A stretch of DNA of 37,369 nucleotides from CAZFDE01 sp964517795 (GTDB taxonomy: Bacteria > Planctomycetota > Phycisphaerae > Sedimentisphaerales > Anaerobacaceae): contig CAZFDE010000022.1 of NCBI GenBank assembly GCA_964517795.1, forward strand, positions 1 through 37,369, written 5' to 3'. The notes under the pieces were generated by a model. The model searched no databases and was not told the DNA's origin. It was given only the letters and a program-made list of their open reading frames with translations. Below are positions 24,384 through 32,331 of the stretch, piece by piece. Position 1 is the first letter of the stretch, and each line of letters begins with the position of its first letter. Both the position numbers and the translations under genes were made by a program.

Positions 24384-25151
24384 TTACACACAAGCCAGCA
24401 TACCGCCGTCAACATAAAGAATATGGCCATTGACATAATCAGAGGCCTGCGAGGCAAGAAAAATCGCAGCGCCGATTAACTCTTCGGGTTTGCCCCAACG
24501 GTTGGCGGGTGTACGGCTGCACAGCCATGCATTAAACTTTTCATCTTCCACCAGCGGTTTGGTTAAGTCGGTGATAAAATATCCCGGGCCAATACCATTG
24601 GTCTGGATATTGTATTTGCCCCATTCGGTTGCCATGGCTTTAGTCAGCATTTTCAGTCCGCCTTTTGATGCCGCATACGGAGCGATGGTGGGGCGGCCGA
24701 GTTCACTTTGCATCGAACAGATATTGACGATCTTGCCTTTTTTTCGTTCGATCATTGATTTGACAACAGACTGGGTAACCACAAACGCACTAGTCAGATT
24801 TGTTTTCAATAATTTATCCCAGTTCTCCTGATCAAAATCTTCCAGCGGGCCGCGGATCTGAATGCCGGCATTATTGACAAGGATATCGATCGGTCCGATT
24901 TCGTTTTGGATTTTGGTGATTTGTGCACCAACCTGATCGGGATCGGTTACATCGAAAGAATATCCGTGACAATCCACCTGATCTTTTTTTATATCCGAAA
25001 CCGCGTTTTCAAGCGTCTCGGCATTTCTGCCATTCAGGATAACCGTTGCACCGGCCTGACCTAAGCCTTTAGCAATAGTAAAACCCAATCCGCGGCTCGA
25101 GCCGGTAATCAACGCGATTTTATTCTTTAGACCGAATAGTTCGTCAAGCAT
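24384..25151 (-). CDS. idnO: Gluconate 5-dehydrogenase (5-keto-D-gluconate reductase), IdnO-like
   Basis: This 255-residue SDR is very close to E. coli IdnO. TGSSRGLG is at 16-23 and NGR at 40-42, an NADPH-type pattern. The catalytic S146 is in NICSMQSELGRP, and Y159/K163 are in YAASK. Near the end come RTPANRWGKPEELIGAA and VNGHILYVDGGML, which follow IdnO rather than KduD. It would reduce 5-keto-D-gluconate (the same compound as L-sorburonate) to D-gluconate. AAAGGA precedes the ATG. It lies immediately after the IolB-like isomerase gene, which is the likely source of its substrate. This differs from the mannonate-type SDR in the other operon. Confidence 0.88.
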   Translation of the reverse strand: MLDELFGLKNKIALITGSSRGLGFTIAKGLGQAGATVILNGRNAETLENAVSDIKKDQVDCHGYSFDVTDPDQVGAQITKIQNEIGPIDILVNNAGIQIRGPLEDFDQENWDKLLKTNLTSAFVVTQSVVKSMIERKKGKIVNICSMQSELGRPTIAPYAASKGGLKMLTKAMATEWGKYNIQTNGIGPGYFITDLTKPLVEDEKFNAWLCSRTPANRWGKPEELIGAAIFLASQASDYVNGHILYVDGGMLACV

Positions 25152-25166
25152 ATCGATATCCTTTTA

Positions 25167-26024
25167 TCACGACTTCTGTTTGAATTTGTCTCTCATGGCT
25201 CCGATTCCCGGGATGGCATCCATCAGGTGGCGGTATTCTTCTTTGAAATTTTGGATCAGCGATCGCTGGGATTTGCCGACCAGAATGGTAAAGATGTATT
25301 CCTGATGCCCGGGCGAAGTTACGGTCGGATGAAATCCTTTTTCGATAATCACGGTATCGCCGCTTTTCGTTCGATAGGCGACTTCGGAGCCATCCGGTTG
25401 AAAGATGAACTGGCCGCCGAACCCGTTCTCAGGATTAAACTGGTAATAATAAACCTCCTGAAAATTGGTTTCGTCAAATTCATTTTGGCTGCCGGTATCC
25501 TCATCGTGTTTGTGCGGGGGGTAGCCCGACCAGCAGCCGCCGTCACAATACAGTTCGCTGACCAGCAGATTGCCGGCCCGTCCGGCCGCATTATGGCCGA
25601 GGATATGGAAAATTCGGCGGCGACTGTGCGTTTCCGGCGATCCAACATCGACCATTTCGACCTCATCCGGTGTGATACGGAACGGCTTATATTCCTTTTC
25701 GCAAATCCCTCCGGCAATCGCGATGGTACAATCCTGATTGGCGGAAACCATGACCTTGGCGTCGATGGGGGCATAGACCGAATCCGCTTTGCCGCTCCAG
25801 ATATCATCACGATGACCAATATCATCGAAGGTTTCATCGTTAACATTGATTGAGCAGTTGCCATTAAGAACAACGTAAACGGATTCATAGCCATTGAGCT
25901 GATTGAGATACGTCTGATTTCGTTTCAGTTTGACAATATTAAAATAGATCATTGACACAAGCGGATGATTGACATCAATAATCGGGTGATTTTGGTTATC
26001 ATATTGTCGAATGATATCCGGCAT
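25167..26024 (-). CDS. iolB: IolB-like uronate isomerase (5-deoxy-glucuronate isomerase family)
   Basis: This is a 285-residue double-cupin of the KduI/IolB family and closest in motif to IolB. YPPHKHDED supplies H171 and H173. E190 is in FQEVYYY, and H232/H240 are in GFHPTVTSPGHQ, a metal-binding set. IolB turns 5-deoxy-D-glucuronate into 5-keto-2-deoxy-D-gluconate in inositol breakdown. No other inositol gene is present here, and the partner is IdnO. A non-deoxy uronate is therefore a better guess for the substrate. The same C1-to-C2 shift on L-iduronate or L-guluronate gives 5-keto-D-gluconate. The ATG at 26024 is chosen because GGGAG lies 5 nt upstream. The frame extends to a TTG at 26039 that has no ribosome site. 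Confidence 0.85.
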   Translation of the reverse strand: MPDIIRQYDNQNHPIIDVNHPLVSMIYFNIVKLKRNQTYLNQLNGYESVYVVLNGNCSINVNDETFDDIGHRDDIWSGKADSVYAPIDAKVMVSANQDCTIAIAGGICEKEYKPFRITPDEVEMVDVGSPETHSRRRIFHILGHNAAGRAGNLLVSELYCDGGCWSGYPPHKHDEDTGSQNEFDETNFQEVYYYQFNPENGFGGQFIFQPDGSEVAYRTKSGDTVIIEKGFHPTVTSPGHQEYIFTILVGKSQRSLIQNFKEEYRHLMDAIPGIGAMRDKFKQKS

Positions 26025-26065
26025 CGTAACTCCCTTCAAATAATAAAGTTATCCTTGCAATAAAT

Positions 26066-26090
26066 AAATTCCTCATGTCCTGAGGCATTT
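26066..26090. promoter_or_regulatory. Intercistronic hairpin between dctM and iolB
   Basis: AAAT-t-CCTCA-TGTCC-TGAGG-c-ATTT forms a 9-bp stem with one mismatch. It sits in the 98-bp gap between dctM and iolB, the longest gap in this operon. On the minus strand it is followed by AT-rich DNA. It may be a partial terminator or mRNA-stabilising element that sets transporter and enzyme levels apart. Confidence 0.4.
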
Positions 26091-26122
26091 TAGCATCTCC
26101 TTTGGCATCCTGCAAGTATTTT

Positions 26123-27415
26123 TTATTGAGCCGGTAAAAAGTGGTTTGGAATGGCAGTCGAGAGAGCCGGCACGAACAGGCATAACAGTAATATTGCGAT
26201 TAATGTCAAGATAAATGGCAGACAATATTTGACTGTTTCATCATAGGGTGTTTTGGCGATGCTTGTCGCGACGAAAAGCAGGACTGCCACCGGCGGGGTA
26301 GTGGCTCCGATCTGGGTGGCAAAAACCATCAACAATCCGATATGATAGGGATTGAATCCAAAGGTCTTGGCAATATATCCAATCACCGGAATCATGATGA
26401 CCAGAACCGCTAACGACTCGATAAACATTGTCAGTATCATCATGGTGATAATCAGGATCATCAGGACAATGACCGGCGTGTCGGAAATTTGCAGGATCGT
26501 ATTGAGAACAATATCGTTAAAGTCAAGGTAGGTCAGCAGCCACCCCAATGCGCCAGCCGCCCCGATAATGCCGACGACCATAGTTGTTGTGATTGCCGAA
26601 TTGATCAGGATTTTTGGCAGATCGCGCAGCTTGATCGAGCGATACACAAAAAAAGAAACAATAAATGCATAAAAACAGGCAACGACTCCCGCCTCCGTGG
26701 CGGTAAAGACACCGGATAGAATGCCGCCGAGAATGATAATCGGTGCCAGCAGGGCGACCCATACATGCCGCAGCGATTTGAGAACGACTTTAAAATTGAA
26801 TTTGCCTGTGGTTTTGCGCAGTTCGGGAAAACCGGGCAAAAACGAATGCAGGTAAATCGTAAACATCAATGCAAGACCGATCAGGATGCCCGGGATAATC
26901 CCTGCCAAAAACAGCCCGCCAATCGATATACCTGACATCGCGCCATAGACAATCATGGTCATAGACGGCGGGATAATGGGGCCGATGACACCGCCGGTCG
27001 CTAAAAGTGAGGCTGCAAATCCGCCTTTGTATCCGCGTTCTTTCATAGCCGGGATCAGGATCGATCCGATTGCGACAGTGGCGGCTGTCGATGATCCGGA
27101 GACATTGGCAAAAACGATATTGGAAAGAACCGATGCATGTCCCAGTCCGCCGCGCATGTGGCCGACGACCTTTTCGGCAAACTCGACCATTTTTTTACTC
27201 AGCCCGCCTTTGCTCATGATTTCACCGGCCAGGATAAAATACGGCATAGCCAGCAGGCTGAACGAGTCGAGCATCGTGAACATCTTCTGCGGGAAAAACG
27301 CCGGGTTTAACTCATTCATCATGATCCCGGCTAGTCCGACCAACGCGATTGCCAGCAGTACCGGAGCACCTAAAAAGATAAACAACAGCAGGATGATAAA
27401 CAGGGCGGCTAACAC
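26123..27415 (-). CDS. dctM: TRAP transporter large membrane subunit DctM (system 2)
   Basis: This 430-residue DctM permease has about twelve helices. Conserved stretches include FLGAPVLLAIALVG, VSGSSTAATVAIGS, IIPPSMTMIVYG and TTPPVAVLLFVATSIAK. The start is GTG at 27415. It is supported by GGAGG 7 nt upstream, and the reading frame overlaps the end of dctQ by 7 bp. It is only distantly similar to the system 1 DctM, so it is not a recent duplicate. It probably imports the uronate used by the IolB-like and IdnO-like enzymes encoded downstream. Confidence 0.92.
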   Translation of the reverse strand: MLAALFIILLLFIFLGAPVLLAIALVGLAGIMMNELNPAFFPQKMFTMLDSFSLLAMPYFILAGEIMSKGGLSKKMVEFAEKVVGHMRGGLGHASVLSNIVFANVSGSSTAATVAIGSILIPAMKERGYKGGFAASLLATGGVIGPIIPPSMTMIVYGAMSGISIGGLFLAGIIPGILIGLALMFTIYLHSFLPGFPELRKTTGKFNFKVVLKSLRHVWVALLAPIIILGGILSGVFTATEAGVVACFYAFIVSFFVYRSIKLRDLPKILINSAITTTMVVGIIGAAGALGWLLTYLDFNDIVLNTILQISDTPVIVLMILIITMMILTMFIESLAVLVIMIPVIGYIAKTFGFNPYHIGLLMVFATQIGATTPPVAVLLFVATSIAKTPYDETVKYCLPFILTLIAILLLCLFVPALSTAIPNHFLPAQ

Positions 27416-27930
27416 GGTTTCGCCTCCGGATGATTTGAGGTTTTAAATTTACGGATTAGATGTTCAGTAATTTTGCGAAGGGCCATCAGCGATAGATACC
27501 CGCCGCCGATAATCATGCATAAATACACCCAGTCCATTCGAAGTCCCAGTCCGGGACTGGTCTGGTTTTGGGCGATCTGCATAATACGGCCGGTATAATA
27601 GAGCATAACGATCCCCAATCCCAGCCATAATAAATCAATAAGGATATCGAGTATAAAGCGGATGTTTTTGGGAAATTTGTTATAGATCACTTTCATGCCG
27701 ATGTGAGCATCGCGCTTGTACCCTAAGGGGATCGCTAAGAAAATAATCCAGATATGCATGAATTTCTGCGCTTCTTCGCTCCAACTGAGCGATTGGCCCA
27801 ATGCATATCGATTGAAGACCTGCATCCCGCCGATAATGACCATGGCGAAGAAAGTAATGGTAATCATCGCTTCAATCGCTCGGTCAAGCCATTTGAATAT
27901 GATCGTTAAGGCGGATTTCAACATCTTCAT
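27409..27930 (-). CDS. dctQ: TRAP transporter small membrane subunit DctQ (system 2)
   Basis: This four-helix DctQ protein has the typical LSWSEEAQKF stretch and GYKRDAHIGM between helices 2 and 3. The ATG at 27930 (MKMLKSAL) gives 173 residues. The frame opens at a TTG (27945) without a ribosome site. No strong ribosome site is seen for either, so an ATG at 27924 also remains possible. It pairs with the DctM that overlaps its stop codon. Confidence 0.88.
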   Translation of the reverse strand: MKMLKSALTIIFKWLDRAIEAMITITFFAMVIIGGMQVFNRYALGQSLSWSEEAQKFMHIWIIFLAIPLGYKRDAHIGMKVIYNKFPKNIRFILDILIDLLWLGLGIVMLYYTGRIMQIAQNQTSPGLGLRMDWVYLCMIIGGGYLSLMALRKITEHLIRKFKTSNHPEAKPC

Positions 27931-27952
27931 TTCGTAAAAGATCAATATCGAA

Positions 27953-28969
27953 TCAGCGCTGCGATCGAATCATTTGCAGCAGATTCTGTGCATTGACGTC
28001 TTCGGCCAGCCGGTCCTGGATGGCCTTCGCGTTTTCTTTGAACATAGCGGTGTCGATGGGATTGACGACCATGCCCTTTTCTTTCAAGAATTCAAAGGCT
28101 TCCGCTTCACGCAAGGGAGCCAGTGATCGCTGGACATCCCGTGCAAAAATTGCAGCCTCATGAACGACTTTCTTTTCATCGTCGGTTAGTTCATCCCATT
28201 CGGCCTTGGAATAGACAAAGACCAGCGGACCGAATAAATGTCGTGTCAGGGCGATATAATCGGCAACTTCATAGAACTTGTCTGCCTTCACCACGGCAGC
28301 ACTGTGCTCGAAGCCGTCCAGTACGCCGGTTTGCATGGACGTATAAACCTCGCCAAACGCCATCGGAGTTGCGTTGACCCCCATTGCATTGAGGGCTTCG
28401 ACATAGATCGGAGTCTGGATTGTACGGATTTTGAGGCCTTTCAGATCTTCGGGTGTTTTGACTTCTTTGTCGGCCGTTATGATATTACGATATCCCCAAC
28501 TATCCATCCATGCCAGTACTTTAAATCCCTGCTGTTCGAGTTGCTGGGCTAATTGTCGGCCGACTTTACCATCGAGGACGCGGTGGACGTGTTCGTAGTC
28601 TTGCCACAAAAACGGCAGGTCCAGAACGCTGATCTGCGCTATAAAATTATTCAGGATCGCGGTGCCGCTAATCACACAGGAAGCACCGCCGCCAAGTTGG
28701 ATTCCTTCGTAGATATCCCGCTCCTGCCCCAGCGCATTGGACGCATATATCTTAACCTCGAGTGTATCGCTGCGGTCTTGGATGTATTTCTGAAATATCC
28801 ATGCGGCCGTATGAATCTCCGAGGACAGGTCCGCCTGATGGCTGTGGGATAATTTGATAACTTTTTTCTTTGTTGTTGTTCCCTCACCCGGGGACGTTTC
28901 TCTGCAGCCGCCTGTAATTCCCAGGATAACGAAACAAAATAACAGTAAAAACCATTTTAAATTCCGCAT
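27953..28969 (-). CDS. dctP: TRAP transporter solute-binding lipoprotein DctP (system 2)
   Basis: This is a 338-residue DctP lipoprotein whose signal ends ITGGC. The core KIRTIQTP with the clamp Arg and GEVYTSMQTGVLDGFEHS are family features. The DGFEHS segment differs from DGAENN in system 1, which fits a different ligand. AAGGAG lies 8 nt before the ATG at 28969. An ATG at 28993 in the same frame would add a charged extension ahead of the signal peptide and is not used. It leads the eight-gene operon and has a good promoter. Ligand predicted from neighbours: L-iduronate, L-guluronate or a short uronate-bearing sugar. Confidence 0.9.
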   Translation of the reverse strand: MRNLKWFLLLFCFVILGITGGCRETSPGEGTTTKKKVIKLSHSHQADLSSEIHTAAWIFQKYIQDRSDTLEVKIYASNALGQERDIYEGIQLGGGASCVISGTAILNNFIAQISVLDLPFLWQDYEHVHRVLDGKVGRQLAQQLEQQGFKVLAWMDSWGYRNIITADKEVKTPEDLKGLKIRTIQTPIYVEALNAMGVNATPMAFGEVYTSMQTGVLDGFEHSAAVVKADKFYEVADYIALTRHLFGPLVFVYSKAEWDELTDDEKKVVHEAAIFARDVQRSLAPLREAEAFEFLKEKGMVVNPIDTAMFKENAKAIQDRLAEDVNAQNLLQMIRSQR

Positions 28970-28991
28970 TATAATTCTCCTTCTGTCAAGC

Positions 28992-29019
28992 ATTATAGGT
29001 GTAATTTTATGAATATCAA
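28992..29019 (-). promoter_or_regulatory. Sigma70-like promoter for the dctP-to-GH31 operon
   Basis: On the minus strand there is a TTGATA -35 (29014-29019), a 16-bp spacer and a perfect TATAAT -10 (28992-28997). The -10 ends 22 nt from the dctP ATG, so the leader is short. No obvious palindrome overlaps it. Confidence 0.6.
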
Positions 29020-29130
29020 TCTTTTAAAAATATTCGGCGGCATATTTGATGATTGGCCTTGAGAATCTCTCTCCGTCGGTGTATAACCTCATCCATGACG
29101 ATAACAAAGAGAATGACTTCGGCTTGAAAT

Positions 29131-30501
29131 ATGATAGCGCAATATCCTTATGACATAACCGTCACCAATGCAGCGGACAATCGATCTTGCCGCATTACAC
29201 TGAACCGGCAGATTCGCTATGTTAAAGGTGTCCGTGTTGTTTATGAGGGCCGTTGGCAGGGCCGTCCGGTGATCGTCAAGCAGTTTCTGCATCCGATCAA
29301 AGGCAAACGCCATGTGGACCGTGAATGGCGAAACAGCCGCAGGATGATCGAAAAACAGATCGTCACACCACAGCCGCTGTTTTTTGGAAAAGCGCAAGAT
29401 CAAACATGGGTTGTGATTAACGAACAAATACCGGCCGCCGAGAATCTTTTTGAGTTATTTGAGCAGTCGGATCACCTTGTCCAATCACAAATCTTAAATG
29501 ATCTGGCCGATGTGCTGGCCGCGATGCATAAGAACGGGGTATTGCATAACGATTTTCATCTGGGTAATTTTTTACGCTCTCAAGGGGAAATCTATGTCCT
29601 TGATCCGGCTGACGCGGTGTTTCACCAAGAGGCTGTTTCAAAAAAAGCGGTTTTGGCCCAACTGGCCGCTTTGATCCATCCAATTACAGGTAACCGGATC
29701 GATCAACAGAGAAAATCACTGATCGAACATTATTATATAGCGCGACAATGGCAGATGAATCTGGAAGATGTCGAAGCGATCTACAAAAATTTGCATCAGC
29801 ATAAAAAAAAGCTTATTCGCCGTGAACTCAAAAAAGCCATGCGAACCAGCCGCCGGTTCGTGAAAATAAAAAAATCAAATACAGCCGGTGTCTTCGACAA
29901 AACGTTTCTGCCCCATGACCAGATCGAGGAATTTATCGAAGCGATTGATTCGAATGCCAGGTCGGGCGAAATTCTCAAAGAGGGCAACACGTGTTTGGTG
30001 TCCCGGATGGATTTAAATGGTCGTTCGATCGTGATCAAGCGATATAATCACCTGGGATTATTTCATTCCCTGCGTCATACGATCAAAGGCAGCCGGGCAC
30101 GCCATTGCTGGCTCAATAGTCATCGATTAAAAGTGATCGGTATAAACATTCCCCACCCGTTGGGATTTATTGAAGTCCGGCGGATGGGTATTCTCTGGAC
30201 ATCGTATTTTATCTGTGAATACGCGGCAGGCAAATCGCTCTATTATCATCTTGCAGATGGAGATATGGATGATGAGCGACGGTCACAGGTTATTACACAC
30301 GTGAAAGAATCGCTGGCGGATATGAACCGTTTCAGAACGACACACAACGACCTCAAGCCGACAAATATCATGATCCATGATACCGATATCTGTTTATTGG
30401 ATATCGATGCGGTCAAACACCATCATCTAAAATGGTTTGCGACACTCAAATATCGCCGTAGTCTGGATTATTTCAAGTGGCGGCTGTCATCCATCCAGTG
30501 A
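29131..30501 (+). CDS. Tandem LPS-kinase-like protein with two kinase domains
   Basis: This 456-residue protein carries two kinase folds of the Kdo/WaaP/InaA type. Domain 1 (about 25-200) has K50 in VIVKQF, the loop HNDFHLGN with D141 and N146, and D158 in LDPAD. Domain 2 (about 280-445) has K303 in IVIKRYN, HNDLKPTN with D407 and N412, and D424 in LDIDA. Both sets of catalytic residues are complete. Such kinases phosphorylate sugars of the lipopolysaccharide core at the inner membrane face. The next genes, on the opposite strand, make dTDP-rhamnose and a glycosyltransferase, which supports a surface polysaccharide role. No clear ribosome site precedes the ATG. The 3' end overlaps the convergent GT2 gene by 15 bp. 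Confidence 0.82.
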   Translation: MIAQYPYDITVTNAADNRSCRITLNRQIRYVKGVRVVYEGRWQGRPVIVKQFLHPIKGKRHVDREWRNSRRMIEKQIVTPQPLFFGKAQDQTWVVINEQIPAAENLFELFEQSDHLVQSQILNDLADVLAAMHKNGVLHNDFHLGNFLRSQGEIYVLDPADAVFHQEAVSKKAVLAQLAALIHPITGNRIDQQRKSLIEHYYIARQWQMNLEDVEAIYKNLHQHKKKLIRRELKKAMRTSRRFVKIKKSNTAGVFDKTFLPHDQIEEFIEAIDSNARSGEILKEGNTCLVSRMDLNGRSIVIKRYNHLGLFHSLRHTIKGSRARHCWLNSHRLKVIGINIPHPLGFIEVRRMGILWTSYFICEYAAGKSLYYHLADGDMDDERRSQVITHVKESLADMNRFRTTHNDLKPTNIMIHDTDICLLDIDAVKHHHLKWFATLKYRRSLDYFKWRLSSIQ

Positions 30502-31296
30502 CGCATCGGCAAGTAATTCCCGGACCACGGGCATTTTGAGGATTTTCTGGCGCAACCGGTTGGATTTGCGGATCGTGCGTTTGCGAAGATTGAATTCATT
30601 GGGATTAGCGGCCATGGTTAGATGGGCCAAATGCATCATGTATTGTTTCATTGTTTTCTGGGGCAACTCAACAGTTTTGTAGCCTCTGTCCAGCAGTTCA
30701 AGATAAAGCTTGTGGCCCGCTGTCAGGCCGATATCGCGGCCGGTCAGAAAATTCAGTTTTTGCTGTTTCAGGATGTCTGTGCGATAAATCCCGCAAATCG
30801 TCCGGTTGTAGTATCGCTGTTTGCCTGTGGGGTCCGGTTTGGGAAAAAGCCTTCGCAGACATGTTTTATAGTCCGTCGCTTTTTTTAATATCTCGCGCCA
30901 TCGCGGCGTCATCTCAATTTTGCCCGAACCGACACAGGCGATCTGCGGATCGTCGTTCAAACAGTCGATCAGATCGGCCAGCCAGTCATCGCGATGAATA
31001 ATAACGTCGGAATGCAGCGACACGAAAAATTCGGTTTGGCAGTGCTGCAGGCCAAGATTTAAGCCGTGACTATGCGAATACCCGCCGCTTTTATCATTCG
31101 AACTGTCCCGCTGCAACAGCCGGATCCACTTGAGGGATTTTAGATAATCCAGTGATTCGTCGTTCGAGCCGTTATCGACCACAATGACTTCATGGGGATA
31201 GTGGGTGAACCTGCGAATACTGCGCAGACACAACCGGATCATCTCAAAGGTTTTGTATTGAACAATGCAGATCGTCGCTTTGTTTTTTTCGGTCAT
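30487..31296 (-). CDS. Family 2 glycosyltransferase
   Basis: This 269-residue GT2 enzyme has the opening strand ATICIVQYKT, VVDNGSNDES for nucleotide-sugar binding, and HSDV as the metal-binding DxD variant. Its position as last gene of the dTDP-rhamnose operon suggests a rhamnosyltransferase for LPS or another surface glycan, but the donor cannot be confirmed. There is no membrane helix, so it acts at the cytoplasmic face. The C-terminus is lysine/arginine-rich (NLRKRTIRKSNRLRQK), possibly for membrane contact. It overlaps the convergent kinase gene at its 3' end. Confidence 0.85.
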   Translation of the reverse strand: MTEKNKATICIVQYKTFEMIRLCLRSIRRFTHYPHEVIVVDNGSNDESLDYLKSLKWIRLLQRDSSNDKSGGYSHSHGLNLGLQHCQTEFFVSLHSDVIIHRDDWLADLIDCLNDDPQIACVGSGKIEMTPRWREILKKATDYKTCLRRLFPKPDPTGKQRYYNRTICGIYRTDILKQQKLNFLTGRDIGLTAGHKLYLELLDRGYKTVELPQKTMKQYMMHLAHLTMAANPNEFNLRKRTIRKSNRLRQKILKMPVVRELLADASLDG

Positions 31297-31317
31297 CCGC
31301 TTGATAGCCGTGAGTCT

Positions 31318-32331
31318 TTAACGGTCTTTATACATGGATTCGTAATACTGCTGATAATCGCCCGAGACAACATGCTCCAGCCACGTTTTATTGTCGAGAT
31401 ACCATTGGATCGTCTTTTCGATTCCCTCTTCAAAAGTAACGGATGGCTTCCAGCCCAGTTCGTTCATGATCTTACCGGAATCGATCGCATATCGTCGATC
31501 GTGCCCGAGCCGGTCGGTTACGTGCTCAATCAGCGATTCGGGTTTATCCACGCGACGGAGGATCAGTTTGACCACTTCCATATTGGTTTTTTCATTGTTG
31601 CCGCCGATATTATAAATTTGTCCGGGGCAAGCCTTGGTCAATACCGCCCAGATAGCTGTGCAGTGGTCATAGACATACAGCCAGTCGCGAACCTGCAGGC
31701 CGTCGCCGTAAACCGGCAGGGGCTTGTCATTGAGCGCGTTATTGAGCATCAGCGGGATCATTTTTTCCGGGAACTGGTATGGCCCGTAATTATTTGAGCA
31801 GCGGGTGATATTCACCGGTACTGCCCAAGTGTGTCCGAAGGCGTGTACCAGGTGGTCGGCCGCAGCTTTGGACGCCGAATAAGGCGAATTGGGACTCAGC
31901 GGTGTTGTTTCAGTAAAATACCCCTCCGGTCCTAACGAGCCATAGACTTCATCGGTGGAAACCTGGAGGAACCGGTCGATTTTTTTGTCCCGAGCGGCTT
32001 GCAGCAAGGTCAAGGTGCCGGACACATTTGTTTCGATGAAAATTTTGGGACCGGTGATCGATCGGTCCACATGACTTTCGGCGGCGAAATTGACGATTGC
32101 TTCGATCTGATGTTCGTCGATCAGGTTCTCAACACGTTCTGCGTCGCAGATATCGCCTTTGACAAATGTATAATTGTCTCTGTCCAAATACCCTTTGAGG
32201 TTTTCGAGATTACCGGCATACGTCAATTTGTCCAGATTAATCACATGGTAGTCGCAATGCTCATCCAAAACCATCCGGACAAAATTACTGCCGATAAAGC
32301 CGGCCCCGCCTGTTACAAGAATGTTTTTCAT
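31318..32331 (-). CDS. rfbB: dTDP-glucose 4,6-dehydratase
   Basis: This 337-residue extended SDR catalyses the second step of dTDP-rhamnose synthesis. GGAGFIGS is the NAD loop near the N-terminus, STDEVYG holds the catalytic Thr-Asp-Glu, and YSASKAAADHL holds the Tyr and Lys. The frame opens earlier (32367). The ATG at 32331 (MKNILVTGG) is chosen because it starts directly at the Rossmann strand and GAGG lies 5 nt upstream. It forms an ATGA overlap with the rfbD stop, which implies translational coupling. Confidence 0.95.
   Translation of the reverse strand: MKNILVTGGAGFIGSNFVRMVLDEHCDYHVINLDKLTYAGNLENLKGYLDRDNYTFVKGDICDAERVENLIDEHQIEAIVNFAAESHVDRSITGPKIFIETNVSGTLTLLQAARDKKIDRFLQVSTDEVYGSLGPEGYFTETTPLSPNSPYSASKAAADHLVHAFGHTWAVPVNITRCSNNYGPYQFPEKMIPLMLNNALNDKPLPVYGDGLQVRDWLYVYDHCTAIWAVLTKACPGQIYNIGGNNEKTNMEVVKLILRRVDKPESLIEHVTDRLGHDRRYAIDSGKIMNELGWKPSVTFEEGIEKTIQWYLDNKTWLEHVVSGDYQQYYESMYKDR

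Noticed and set aside
24384..26024. KduI-KduD pair for unsaturated uronates
   Set aside because: The cupin carries the YPPHKHD and FQEVYYY motifs of IolB, and the SDR follows IdnO through its C-terminal half. No polysaccharide lyase or GH88/GH105 is nearby. It remains an alternative but is less likely.
26024..26039. Upstream TTG start for the IolB-like gene
   Set aside because: The TTG precedes the ribosome-binding GGGAG itself, whereas the ATG at 26024 is correctly spaced 5 nt after it.
24384..28969. Myo-inositol catabolic operon
   Set aside because: Only the IolB-like gene is present. IolC, IolD, IolE, IolG and IolJ functions are missing, and the neighbours are glycosidases, a TRAP transporter and IdnO.
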